This document shows, piece by piece, positions 1 through 7,523 of a stretch of DNA of 64,000 bases. Each line of letters begins with the position of its first letter. Within the stretch, counting starts at the first letter, position 1. The position numbers and the translations under genes are program-made. Location: NCBI GenBank assembly GCA_964242415.1, contig CAXTAT010000019.1:1-64000 (forward strand), in the 5' to 3' direction. The notes beneath the pieces are model-generated. The model was not told the origin of the DNA and made no database searches. It worked only from the letters and a program-made list of their open reading frames with translations. The DNA is from DASWOJ01 sp964242415 (lineage in GTDB: Bacteria; Pseudomonadota; Alphaproteobacteria; Acetobacterales; Acetobacteraceae).

Positions 1-2
1 CG

Positions 3-425
3 CTCTACTCGGCCGGCACGCAAGCCTTCTCCGTGACCAGCACGGCTGCAACGCCCATCCCCACGCCAACGGCGCCAGTCACGACCGACACCCTCGTGCT
101 GAACCTGTCCGAGGATGCGTGGCAGGGCAACGCCCAGTTCACCGCCACCGTGGATGGTTCAAGCCTGGGGGCCGCGCAGTCGGTCACAGCCATCCATGGC
201 CTTGGCAACACGGAGGCGATCACCTTCACCGGCAGTTTCGGCGCTGGGGCGCATGACCTGGCTATATCGTTCATCAACGACGCCTATGGCGGGACGTCTG
301 CGACCGACCGCAACCTGTATGTCAACTCGGTGAGCCTGAATGGCGCAAGCTACGCCTCCGGCACAACGGCGTTGTATTCAGACGGTACCGCGCACTTCCA
401 GATCGGGGTGCCCGTGACGCATTAG
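3..425 (+). CDS. C-terminal end of a secreted protein with tandem CBM60-like carbohydrate-binding modules (partial)
   Basis: The reading frame is open to the left edge of the window, so only the last 140 or so residues are present. The visible module runs from about residue 20 to the stop and has the pattern LNLSEDAWQGNAQF, followed by a DGSSLG turn and FINDAYGG. This is typical of small calcium-dependent xylan-binding modules of the CBM60 type. The first residues (LYSAGTQAFSV) match the module's own ending (LYSDGTAHFQI), so a second copy probably precedes it across a Ser/Thr/Pro linker. Such modules bind plant or exopolysaccharide chains outside the cell. The catalytic part, if any, lies outside the window. 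The family call is by pattern recognition only. Confidence 0.6.
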   Translation, partial: LYSAGTQAFSVTSTAATPIPTPTAPVTTDTLVLNLSEDAWQGNAQFTATVDGSSLGAAQSVTAIHGLGNTEAITFTGSFGAGAHDLAISFINDAYGGTSATDRNLYVNSVSLNGASYASGTTALYSDGTAHFQIGVPVTH

Positions 426-545
426 ACGCGACCGTGCGGGCGGCGCCGGCCGGGTTGCCATCGCACCCTGGAAGAAGGCCGCCCGGTGGCGCAACCAGCC
501 TCATGCGTTCTAAGATGCGGCACGCCCTATCCGCAAGGAGCCGCA

Positions 546-776
546 ATGGACGAGCCGCCTGACGACCTGCCGCGCTACCGCCTGCTGACCGGACCGGACG
601 ACGTTGCCTTCTGCCGCCGGGTCTCCGAGGCGCTGGCATTGGGCTACCAGCTCTATGGCTCGCCGACGATGGCTTGCAATGGCGCAACGGTGGTCGTTGG
701 CCAGGCGCTGATCTGGCCGCAGTCGGAGGGGCCGAACCGCTCGGTGCCGCCGACCCGGCGCCTGGGCTTCCTCTAG
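546..776 (+). CDS. DUF1737-like small protein
   Basis: This is a 76-residue protein whose core, RYRLLTGPDD followed by FCRRVSEALALGY and LYGSPT, matches the small DUF1737 family. That family has no established function and often occurs as a stand-alone short protein. The ATG at 546 was chosen over an earlier in-frame start because a good ribosome-binding site (AAGGAG) lies six bases upstream and because the family begins close to this point. It sits alone between the carbohydrate-binding protein and coaE. No membrane segment or signal peptide is visible. Confidence 0.65.
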   Translation: MDEPPDDLPRYRLLTGPDDVAFCRRVSEALALGYQLYGSPTMACNGATVVVGQALIWPQSEGPNRSVPPTRRLGFL

Positions 777-854
777 CCCCCGGTTGGGGACCCGTGCCCA
801 GCGGGTGCGCGCGTGAGGCCCGGCGCTTGAGGGCGCCAGCTTGAAGGCGCCGGC

Positions 855-1466
855 GTGAAAGTCATCGGCCTGACCGGCGGGATCGGCATGGGCAAGTCCA
901 CCGCCGCAGCCGCGTTCCGGCGGGCTGGCCTGCCGGTGTTCGACGCCGACGCCGCCGTGCATGCCTTGCAGGCCCGCGGCGGCCGTGCCGTGCCTGCAAT
1001 CGCCCGCGCCTTTCCGGCTGCCGTGCGGGACGGCGCAGTGGACCGCGCCGCCCTGCGCGCCGCAGCCATTCAGGACCCGGCCGCCCTGCGGACGCTGGAG
1101 CGCATCCTGCACCCGTTGGTCCGTGCCCAGCAGGCTGCGTTCCTGGCCCAGGCCCGCCGCGCCCGCCGCCCGGCCGCCGTGCTGGACGTGCCGTTGCTGC
1201 TGGAGACGGGCGGGGGACGCCGCGTGGACCTGGTGGTGGTGGTGAGCGCGCCGCCGTCCGTGCAACTGGCCCGCGTGCTGGCCCGGCGGCGCATGACGCG
1301 CGGCGAGGTGGCGGCCATCATCGCCCGCCAGATGCCGGACCGCGAGAAGCAGCGGCGGGCCGACGTGGTGATCCCGACCGGTCTGTCCCGTCACTTTGCG
1401 CAGCGCCGGCTGCGGCGGCTGCTGATGACGATGCGGCGGCATGATACCAACGGCCCCTCGCCCTGA
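855..1466 (+). CDS. coaE: Dephospho-CoA kinase
   Basis: This enzyme phosphorylates the ribose 3'-OH of dephospho-CoA, the last step of coenzyme A synthesis, in the cytoplasm. The N-terminus holds the P-loop GGIGMGKST (residues 8-16), followed by the substrate-binding stretch PVFDADAAVH. Further on are the family's LERILHP motif (VLDVPLLLE after it) and the lid region ARRRMTRGEVAAIIARQ. The length, 203 residues, is normal. The start is a GTG at 855. coaE directly upstream of dnaQ and secB is a recurrent arrangement in Rhodospirillales, which supports the call. The gap to dnaQ contains a palindromic repeat, so the two are probably transcribed separately. Confidence 0.93.
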   Translation: MKVIGLTGGIGMGKSTAAAAFRRAGLPVFDADAAVHALQARGGRAVPAIARAFPAAVRDGAVDRAALRAAAIQDPAALRTLERILHPLVRAQQAAFLAQARRARRPAAVLDVPLLLETGGGRRVDLVVVVSAPPSVQLARVLARRRMTRGEVAAIIARQMPDREKQRRADVVIPTGLSRHFAQRRLRRLLMTMRRHDTNGPSP

Positions 1467-1516
1467 CCGGCACACCCGTCCCCTGCGTCATCGCCCCGTT
1501 TGTCATCGCCCCGTCT

Positions 1517-1623
1517 GTCATTGCGAGGAGCGCTTGCGACGCGGCAATCCAGGGGCCGGAACACCGAGCCTGCAGCCCATGCCCTCCTGGATTGTCGCGC
1601 CGCCAGCGCGGCTCGCGATGACG
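1517..1623. repeat. Dispersed palindromic repeat, copy 1
   Basis: The element starts with GTCATTGCGAG and ends with CTCGCGATGAC, near-perfect inverted ends. Inside are GGCAATCCAGG and, on the other side, CTCCTGGATTGTCGCGCCG. Four further copies lie at 11112-11215, 18265-18361, 21941-22037 and 57938-58021, always between genes. The ends are conserved and the centre is variable, as expected for a REP or MITE-like non-coding element that folds as a hairpin. The rest of this 331-base gap (1467-1797) has no gene I can support, apart from the AAGGAG ribosome-binding site at 1788 for dnaQ. Confidence 0.8.
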
Positions 1624-1797
1624 GCAACAGACGTGATGCGCAGGCGTAAGGGGGCACCGCAGAGGGCCGTCGGGCATGATCGGGGGAAGACGGGTAGAAC
1701 CGCGCTGATCCCCTCCCCGGAAGGGAGCTTGGCATCAGCCCATTGCAACCCTCCCGGAGAACGGCGATGCACGTAGGCAGCAGGACCAAGGAGCGCC

Positions 1798-2502
1798 ATG
1801 CGGATGAGTGACCACCCCCCATCGGACCGCTCGGTGCTGTTCGATACCGAAACCACCGGCCTGGAACCCTTGTCCGGCGACCGGGTGATCGAGGTCGCCT
1901 GCTTGGAGCTATGGCGGGACCTGCCGACGGGGAAAAGCTTCCATCGCCTGATCGACCCGGAGCGCGACATCCCTGAGGAAGCCAGCCGCGTCCACGGCAT
2001 GACCCGCGCCGACCTGCGGGGCAAGCCGCGCTTCGCCGACATCGCGGAGGAGCTGCTGGCCTTCCTGGGCGACGCCCCGCTGATCGCGCATAACGCGCCG
2101 TTCGATTTCGGCTTCCTGGACGCCGAGTTCGCCCGCCTGCGCCGCCCCGCCCTGGACCGCGCCCGCATGATCGACACGCTGGCGCTGGCCAAGGCGCGCT
2201 CCCCCGGCGCGCCGAACAGCCTGGACGCACTATGCCGCCGCTTCGGCATCGACCTCAGCGAGCGCACCAGCCACAACGCCCTGCTGGATTGCCGGCTGCT
2301 GGCCGAGGTCTATGTGGAGCTGACCGGCGGACGCCAGCGCGGCCTGCTGCTGGCCGCGGAGGGCGAGGGGGGGCTGCCGGGCATCACCTACGCCGCCACT
2401 GGCCCCCGCACCCCGCGCCTGGTGCAGCCGGACGCGGCCGCCCTGGCCCGCCACGCCGCGTTCGTCGCCCGGTTGAAGGAGCCGCTGTGGCCCATTGGGT
2501 AG
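1798..2502 (+). CDS. dnaQ: DNA polymerase III epsilon subunit (3'-5' proofreading exonuclease)
   Basis: The protein proofreads newly made DNA as part of the replicative polymerase core. All DEDDh exonuclease motifs are visible: FDTETTG near residue 17 (first Asp and Glu), HNAPFDFGFLD near residue 98 (second Asp), and TSHNALLDCRLLAEVY near residue 160 (catalytic His and last Asp). The length, 234 residues, is normal for the bacterial single-domain form. The ATG at 1798 follows an AAGGAG with five bases between. It is convergent with secB, with only 50 bases separating the two stops. Nothing unusual is seen. Confidence 0.93.
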   Translation: MRMSDHPPSDRSVLFDTETTGLEPLSGDRVIEVACLELWRDLPTGKSFHRLIDPERDIPEEASRVHGMTRADLRGKPRFADIAEELLAFLGDAPLIAHNAPFDFGFLDAEFARLRRPALDRARMIDTLALAKARSPGAPNSLDALCRRFGIDLSERTSHNALLDCRLLAEVYVELTGGRQRGLLLAAEGEGGLPGITYAATGPRTPRLVQPDAAALARHAAFVARLKEPLWPIG

Positions 2503-2552
2503 GCTTTGCCAGCGGATCAGCCAGGGCGGGTCCGCTGCCGGCCGCCAGGGTC

Positions 2553-3050
2553 CTACACCGTTACGGGCTGGTTCTGCGCGCGGCGGCTCTGCCATAGGGC
2601 GACGAAGTCAATGGGCTGCAGCAGCACCGGCGGAAAGCCGCCGTCGCGCGTCACGTCGGCCAGGATGTTGCGGGCATAGGGAAACAGCAGGCGCGGGCAC
2701 TCGACCAGCAGCACCGGCTCGACCGACTCCTCCGGCAAGCCCGCCAGGGTGAACACGCCGGCATAGGCCAGCTCGGCGATGAACACCGCGGCGCCGCCGG
2801 TCGGCTGGGCCTGGCCGTTGGAGTCCCCGGTTGGCTCAGTGGCCTCGGCCTTGATCTGTAGCACGACCTCGAACACGTCCTGGCCTTCCTGCAGCCGGGT
2901 GGCCTGCACGTCGAGGTTAATCGCAACGTTCGGCTGGGCGCGCAACGTGGCGTAGATTCCCGGCGCGTTCGGCACCTCGAACGACAGGTCCTTCACGTAC
3001 TGGATGTTGACGGTCAGCGGCGGGACGGGCTGTGCGGTGGCGTCTGACAT
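2553..3050 (-). CDS. secB: Protein-export chaperone SecB
   Basis: SecB is a cytoplasmic homotetramer that keeps precursor proteins unfolded and hands them to SecA. The protein is 165 residues. It has the N-terminal strand QYVKDLSFEVPNAP and the hallmark region AVFIAELAYAGVFTL, followed by VLLVECPRLLFPYAR and ADVTRDGGFPPVLLQPIDF, all of which are conserved SecB signatures. An insertion of about ten residues around TEPTGDSNGQAQPTGG lengthens one loop compared with the enterobacterial protein, which is common in alphaproteobacteria. The start is the ATG at 3050, preceded by a GAGG. Confidence 0.95.
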   Translation of the reverse strand: MSDATAQPVPPLTVNIQYVKDLSFEVPNAPGIYATLRAQPNVAINLDVQATRLQEGQDVFEVVLQIKAEATEPTGDSNGQAQPTGGAAVFIAELAYAGVFTLAGLPEESVEPVLLVECPRLLFPYARNILADVTRDGGFPPVLLQPIDFVALWQSRRAQNQPVTV

Positions 3051-3211
3051 GGGGGCCTCGTTGCGGTTCTCGGATGGACCCGGCGGGTAGCATGGCGCTG
3101 GCAGGGGCGCCAGGCTGTGGGGTTATGGCTGGAGGCGTCGGCCTGGAAGCAGCGGGCTGGATGCGCAGGCCGGGAAAGCCAAGGCGGCGCGCGGCGAGCG
3201 AATAAGCCTCT

Positions 3212-3769
3212 CTAGGCGTGCCGCCAGATGACCTCCGCCGGGGCCGGTTCAGTCGGGTTGCAGTGCAGCCACTGACCGTTCTCGACGCTTTTGCCGGTCA
3301 TGGACAGGATGAAGCCCCAGTGGCTGACCACCAGGGTATGCTGCCAGTCGGGCAACGCCGCCATCTCGGCGCGGAAGCGGCCGGCACGGGCGATCACGCC
3401 CTCGGCGCCCTCCTCCTCCTGCGGCCACCACACCTCCTCGATCCCCGTGAAGTCGTGCAGCGGCCAGGCGCCGGCCAGGGTGGACCGCGGGGTGCCGACA
3501 TCGCAGGTGAAAGCGTAGCGCTCGCGCACGACGGGGTGGATCAGGATGGGCAAGCCCAGGCGCCGGGCCACGGGCGTCGCGGTCTGCAGGGCGCGGGTGT
3601 AGGGGGAGGCGAGGATGCGGCGGATGTCCTGGGCGGCCAGGGCCTCGGCGGCGGCCTCAGCCTGTTGCTGGCCCAAGGGGGTCAGCGCCGGGTCAGGAAT
3701 GCCGGGGTCGCGCCGGGTCAGGGTGAAGTGATGGTTGAACCAGCTTTGGCCGTGACGGAGGAGGATCAT
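3212..3769 (-). CDS. Histidine phosphatase family protein (phosphoglycerate-mutase fold)
   Basis: The protein is 185 residues. The catalytic motif is at the very N-terminus (LLRHGQSWFN, phosphohistidine at residue 5). A second conserved Arg is in SPYTRALQTA, and the second catalytic His is in VVSHWGF near residue 150. Members hydrolyse small phosphate esters or phosphoproteins; the substrate here cannot be read from sequence. The fold and motif order are complete, so it is probably active. It is transcribed away from the Tim44-like gene across a 132-base gap. It is not obviously linked in function with secB. Confidence 0.82.
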   Translation of the reverse strand: MILLRHGQSWFNHHFTLTRRDPGIPDPALTPLGQQQAEAAAEALAAQDIRRILASPYTRALQTATPVARRLGLPILIHPVVRERYAFTCDVGTPRSTLAGAWPLHDFTGIEEVWWPQEEEGAEGVIARAGRFRAEMAALPDWQHTLVVSHWGFILSMTGKSVENGQWLHCNPTEPAPAEVIWRHA

Positions 3770-3901
3770 GCCCCGGATTAGGGCCGCGTGGGGCAGCCCG
3801 CAACCACGCCGGCGGCAGCGCTGTGACGGGCGCGTGCGGGTTCATTGCCGCGCCGCATTGGCGTGCCTATATCCCGTGTCTGTTTAGAGGACGTGGACCC
3901 C

Positions 3902-4576
3902 ATGGGTGGCAGCGGCAGCTTTCCGATCGACCTCGTGTTGTTTGGCATGATCGCGGCGTTCCTGGTGCTGCGGCTGCGCAGCATCCTGGGCCGCAAGACC
4001 GGGTTCGAGCGTCCGGCGCAGCCCGAGACGCCAGCGGCCGGGGTGCCTGGGCTTGGCCGTCCAGCCACGGTGGTGCCGCTTCGCGCCGCGCCGGCCGCCC
4101 CGGCGCGTGCGCTGCCCGATCCGGCCAGCCCGACCGGGCAGGTGCTGTCCCGGATGCATGAGGTGAACCGCGCCTTCGATCCCGCGCACTTCCTGGCTGG
4201 GGCGGAGGCGGCGTTCCGCATCATCGTCACCGCCTTCGCCGCCGGGGACCGCGTGGCGCTGCGGCCGTTGCTGTCGGACGACACCTACCGCGCCTTCGAG
4301 GGTGCGATTGCCGTGCGGGAGACGGCTGGCGAAACCCAGCGCAGCGAGGTCCGCGCCATCGAGACGGCTGCCATCGAGACGGCGGGGCTGTCCGGCTCCC
4401 TTGCGACGATCACCGTCCGGCTGGTGTCCGACCAAGTGGCGGAGACGCTGGATCGCGCCGGCCGGCCGGTGCAGGGGACGGATGCGGTGACGGAGCTGAC
4501 AGACTTGTGGACGTTCGAGCGCGACCTGTCGCAGCCGGACCCGGCCTGGCGGTTGTCGGCAGCGCAGTCGGGCTGA
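3902..4576 (+). CDS. Tim44/TimA-like membrane-anchored protein
   Basis: The protein has 224 residues. An N-terminal transmembrane helix (about residues 8-24, IDLVLFGMIAAFLVLRLRS) is followed by the conserved GRKTGFE, a Pro/Ala-rich linker and a C-terminal Tim44-like domain (about residues 85-224, starting FDPAHFLAGAEAAFRIIV). Bacterial Tim44-like proteins are thought to work at the inner membrane near the preprotein translocase by analogy with mitochondrial Tim44; a direct role here is inference. The ATG at 3902 gives the classic short N-terminus directly before the helix, so it was preferred over upstream starts. Its nearness to secB supports a link to protein export. Confidence 0.8.
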   Translation: MGGSGSFPIDLVLFGMIAAFLVLRLRSILGRKTGFERPAQPETPAAGVPGLGRPATVVPLRAAPAAPARALPDPASPTGQVLSRMHEVNRAFDPAHFLAGAEAAFRIIVTAFAAGDRVALRPLLSDDTYRAFEGAIAVRETAGETQRSEVRAIETAAIETAGLSGSLATITVRLVSDQVAETLDRAGRPVQGTDAVTELTDLWTFERDLSQPDPAWRLSAAQSG

Positions 4577-4582
4577 AGGCCG

Positions 4583-5629
4583 CTACCGGCCGGGCAGGTG
4601 CTTGGCCAAGGCTGCCATCAACGGGTCCTCGGCGCCTTGATGCCCCAGGCTGCGTTGGATTTGCTCGCAGTCGTTCGGCGTCAGGGCCAAGTAGCCGGTC
4701 GTCTTGTTCAACCGCATCCGCAAGCTGGCGAGAAGCATCCGCGTCCTTGGCCCGCCGGTGGGATCGGTGTGCAGCAACGCCCGCATCTCCTGCTCGTCCA
4801 GCATGACGCGCCTGGTTGCCAGGTCCTCTTCCAGCCGGGCGCAGATGACGCCGGCGTAGCTGGGATCGACTTCGATCCCGATGCCGCGTCCCCCGGCCCA
4901 CCCTGCCGCGACCAGCGTCGAACCCGTGCCGGCGAACGGGTCCAGCACCAACGGCGCCGTCATGCCGGTCAGGTGCAGGCACCATAGCGGCAGCTCAACC
5001 GGGAACGCGCCGGGGTGGTTGAACTTCTGCGACTTGCTGCGGACGGTGGCGTAGGGGATGAACCAAGTGTTGCCCCGGCAGCGCAAATCCCGTGCATGGC
5101 CGCGCCGCGCGATATTCGACTTGTCCTGGAACGGCACGCCGATCGCCAGCCGGTCCAGCGGCGCCTGGCCGGTCAGCGTCAGGTGGAACAGGTGCTCATG
5201 CGTGTGGTGCAGGAAGCGTGCGCCGCCCACCGGCTTGTAGTGCCCGGCCGAGGCCCCGGCGACTGCAATCGACTTGACCCAGGTGATGTGGTTTTGCATG
5301 TGGAACAGCGGGCGCAGGCGCACGATGGCCTCGAACGGCGACCAGGGGCGGGACGGCGACCCCGAGAGGTTGAGGAACACCGACCCATCGGGACGCAGCA
5401 CCCGGCGCAGCGCAGACCCTACCTCGAACAGCCAGTCGAGGTAGTCGGCGTCCGTCTTGCTATCCTGGTAGGATGCATAGGCCAGGTTAAGGTTGTAGGG
5501 CGGGGAGGTGACGACGGCGTCGATGCTCCCAGGTTCCATGGCCGCCATGACCTCCAGGCAGTCGCCGGTGACCACGCGGTGCCTGCCGATGAAGCGCCCG
5601 GTGCCGGGCCAATATGATCCGTCCGCCAT
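4583..5629 (-). CDS. Solo beta-class DNA methyltransferase (N6-adenine or N4-cytosine)
   Basis: The protein is 348 residues. Catalytic motif IV (TSPPYNLN, near residue 42) precedes the S-adenosylmethionine motif I (LDPFAGTGSTLVAA, near residue 228), the order of beta-class amino-methyltransferases. SPPY is most often seen with N4-cytosine enzymes, but SPPYN also occurs in N6-adenine enzymes, so the modified base is not settled. A C-terminal extension of about 60 residues follows the catalytic core. No restriction endonuclease is adjacent, which suggests a solo (regulatory or phage-derived) enzyme. It converges with the Tim44-like gene with only six bases between stops. Confidence 0.8.
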   Translation of the reverse strand: MADGSYWPGTGRFIGRHRVVTGDCLEVMAAMEPGSIDAVVTSPPYNLNLAYASYQDSKTDADYLDWLFEVGSALRRVLRPDGSVFLNLSGSPSRPWSPFEAIVRLRPLFHMQNHITWVKSIAVAGASAGHYKPVGGARFLHHTHEHLFHLTLTGQAPLDRLAIGVPFQDKSNIARRGHARDLRCRGNTWFIPYATVRSKSQKFNHPGAFPVELPLWCLHLTGMTAPLVLDPFAGTGSTLVAAGWAGGRGIGIEVDPSYAGVICARLEEDLATRRVMLDEQEMRALLHTDPTGGPRTRMLLASLRMRLNKTTGYLALTPNDCEQIQRSLGHQGAEDPLMAALAKHLPGR

Positions 5630-5725
5630 GCCGCGACTCCCTGATCAATGGGACCGTAGCGGATCGGGAGCCTCTGTACAAGCCCGCGCCTGGCGCTGAC
5701 AGCTCCGGCGGCCTAAATCCCGGAG

Positions 5726-6514
5726 ATGACCCACGCCGAGAAGCCCCGCGTCGCCCTGTTCGTCACATGCCTGGTGGACCTGCACCGCCCCACCATCGGC
5801 TTTGCCGCCATCAAGCTGCTGGAAGACGCCGGGTGCCAGGTGGAGGTGCCGCGCGCCCAGACCTGTTGCGGCCAGCCGGCCTACAACAGCGGCGACCGCA
5901 CCACTGCGCGTGATATCGCCCGGGGCGTGCTGCAGGCGTTCGCCGGGTATGACTACGTGGTCGTGCCCTCCGGCTCGTGCGGCGGCATGATCAAGCACCA
6001 CCTGCCGCACCTGTTCGACGACGACCCTAACATGCGCCTGCAAGCCGATGCGCTGGCGGAACGCACCTGGGAGCTGGTGAGCTTCCTCACCGAGGTCATG
6101 GGCGTCGTCAACGTCCACGCGGCCTATCCCGGCATCGCCACCTACCACGATAGCTGCTCCGGCCTGCGGGAGTTGGGGCTGAAGGCGCAGCCGCGGGCGC
6201 TGCTGGCCAGCGTCGCGGGATTGGAGCTGCGGGAGATGGCGGACCCCGAGGTGTGCTGCGGCTTCGGCGGCACGTTCTGCGTGAAGTATCCGGACATCTC
6301 GACCCGCATGGTGTCGGAGAAGACGCGGGACGTGGCGGCCACCGGCGCGGATACCCTGCTGGCGGGCGACCTCGGTTGCCTGCTGAACATGGCCGGCCGC
6401 CTGTCGCGGGAGGGCAGCCCGGTGCAGGTGCGGCATGTGGCGGAGGTGCTGGCGGGCATGACAGGCGATGTGCCGCCGATTGGCGTTGCGCGCGGCGGGG
6501 TGGCGCGGGGCTGA
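5726..6514 (+). CDS. lutA: Lactate utilization protein LutA (cysteine-rich Fe-S subunit)
   Basis: LutA, LutB and LutC together oxidise L-lactate to pyruvate at the membrane. The 262-residue protein has two copies of the CCG cysteine-rich motif (QTCCGQPAYNSGD near residue 46, and EVCCGFGGTFCVKYP near residue 176), with additional cysteines in FVTCLVDLHRP and YHDSCSGLRELG. These are the heterodisulfide-reductase-like ligands typical of LutA/YkgE. lutB and lutC lie 1.8 kb further on, not directly downstream as in most lut operons; a ferritin-like gene and two opposed Uma2 genes come between. The start at 5726 gives the usual N-terminus. Confidence 0.9.
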   Translation: MTHAEKPRVALFVTCLVDLHRPTIGFAAIKLLEDAGCQVEVPRAQTCCGQPAYNSGDRTTARDIARGVLQAFAGYDYVVVPSGSCGGMIKHHLPHLFDDDPNMRLQADALAERTWELVSFLTEVMGVVNVHAAYPGIATYHDSCSGLRELGLKAQPRALLASVAGLELREMADPEVCCGFGGTFCVKYPDISTRMVSEKTRDVAATGADTLLAGDLGCLLNMAGRLSREGSPVQVRHVAEVLAGMTGDVPPIGVARGGVARG

Positions 6515-6594
6515 ACTTCGCAGCCGGCTGCAACCCCGGCCGCGCCGCGGCATTAGGCGTTCATTCCTTTACCGACATTCTGCAAGGCGCCCCG

Positions 6595-7221
6595 ATGAAG
6601 ACCATGAACGACCTGATGCTGCACTTCCTGCAGGACATTTACTACGCTGAGAAGCTGGGCCTGCGCAGCATGGCCAAGCTGGCCAAGGCGGTCGATAACC
6701 CGGAGCTGCGCGACGCTATCCTCGCCCACCGCGAGCAAAGCCGGGGCCAGATCGAGCGGCTGGACCAGGTGTTTGAGCACATGGACAAGAAGCCCCGCGG
6801 CAAGACCTGCGCCGCCATGGATGGGCTGGTCGAGGAAGGCGCGGAGGCGATGGAGGAGGCGGACAAGGGTCCGGTCCTGGACGCCGCGCTGATCGCCTGC
6901 GGCCAGGCCATCGAGCACTACGAGATCGCCCGCTACGGCGCGATGGTTGCCTGGGCCAAGGAGATGGGGCAGGGCGAGGTTGCAGGGCTGCTGCAGCAGA
7001 CGCTGGACGAGGAAAAGGCCAACGACCAGCTGATGAACGAGATCGCCGCGCGTGCGGTGAACCAGCGGGCCCATGGCGTGGACGAGGAAGACGAGGGCGA
7101 CGACGAGACGGACGAGAGCCCCTCCACCGGGGACGAGCCTGCGGCGAAGCCCGCGGCAAAGCCGAAGAAGCCCGTCGCTGCCAAGAAGCCCGCCGCCAAG
7201 AAGCCTGCCGCCAAGAAGTAG
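6595..7221 (+). CDS. DUF892/YciE-type ferritin-like protein with a histone-H1-like Lys/Ala/Pro tail
   Basis: Residues 1 to about 155 form a ferritin-like four-helix domain of the YciE/YciF (DUF892) family (MNDLMLHFLQDIYYAEK, LAHREQSRGQIERL, AIEHYEIARYGAMVAWA). The Glu and His residues expected to bind a di-iron centre are present. This is followed by a very acidic stretch (residues 158-182, many Glu and Asp) and then a basic tail of AAKKP-like repeats to the C-terminus. Such tails resemble eukaryotic histone H1 and bacterial AlgP-type DNA-binding tails, so this ferritin may associate with the nucleoid; that is inference. The family is commonly stress-induced. It is 208 residues, alone between lutA and a hairpin. 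Confidence 0.78.
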   Translation: MKTMNDLMLHFLQDIYYAEKLGLRSMAKLAKAVDNPELRDAILAHREQSRGQIERLDQVFEHMDKKPRGKTCAAMDGLVEEGAEAMEEADKGPVLDAALIACGQAIEHYEIARYGAMVAWAKEMGQGEVAGLLQQTLDEEKANDQLMNEIAARAVNQRAHGVDEEDEGDDETDESPSTGDEPAAKPAAKPKKPVAAKKPAAKKPAAKK

Positions 7222-7230
7222 CAGCGGGCC

Positions 7231-7254
7231 TGCCCGGGCCGGTCCGCCCGGGCA
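7231..7254 (+). terminator. Terminator-like hairpin after the ferritin-like gene
   Basis: Ten bases past the stop codon is a perfect nine-base-pair stem (TGCCCGGGC and GCCCGGGCA) with a six-base loop. There is no U-run after it, so it may end transcription only partly or simply protect the 3' end of the message. Confidence 0.5.
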
Positions 7255-7262
7255 AGGTCCCC

Positions 7263-7478
7263 TCAAGCGCAGCCAGCGCCCGGGCGCACCGGCGTCACCA
7301 CGCCTGGAGTTGTGACGACCGACCCGCGGCTGTCCTGCTCGACCAAGTGGTTGCGCATTAACGCACCCAGCTCGTTCTGCACCGCGCTGTGCCGTCGGCT
7401 GGCCGGCGGCACGCCGTCCACAAGCTGCCATATCCGGCCGTCGCCGTGGTCCCAGGCCAGGAACTCCTCGACCGTCAT
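7263..7478 (-). pseudogene. Truncated Uma2-family gene remnant
   Basis: The first 45 residues (MTVEEFLAWDHGDGR, then IWQLVDGVPPASRRHSAVQN) match the N-terminus of Uma2 proteins and resemble the start of the intact neighbour at 7524-8114 (MTVEEFMDLNPGGDE, LWQLVDGEP). The frame then stops after 71 residues, long before the nuclease core with its Pro-Asp and Glu motifs. It is therefore a 5' fragment of a second Uma2 gene, probably left after a tandem copy decayed. A function is unlikely. Confidence 0.65.
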
Positions 7479-7523
7479 GCCGTCACCGGGCCTGCCAGCA
7501 GGTCGGAGCGCCGGGGTTGGCCC

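Noticed and set aside
6933..7214. Minus-strand frame with repeats opposite the ferritin-like gene tail
   Set aside because: The repeats only mirror the Lys/Ala/Pro codons of the real tail; no start signal or domain is present.
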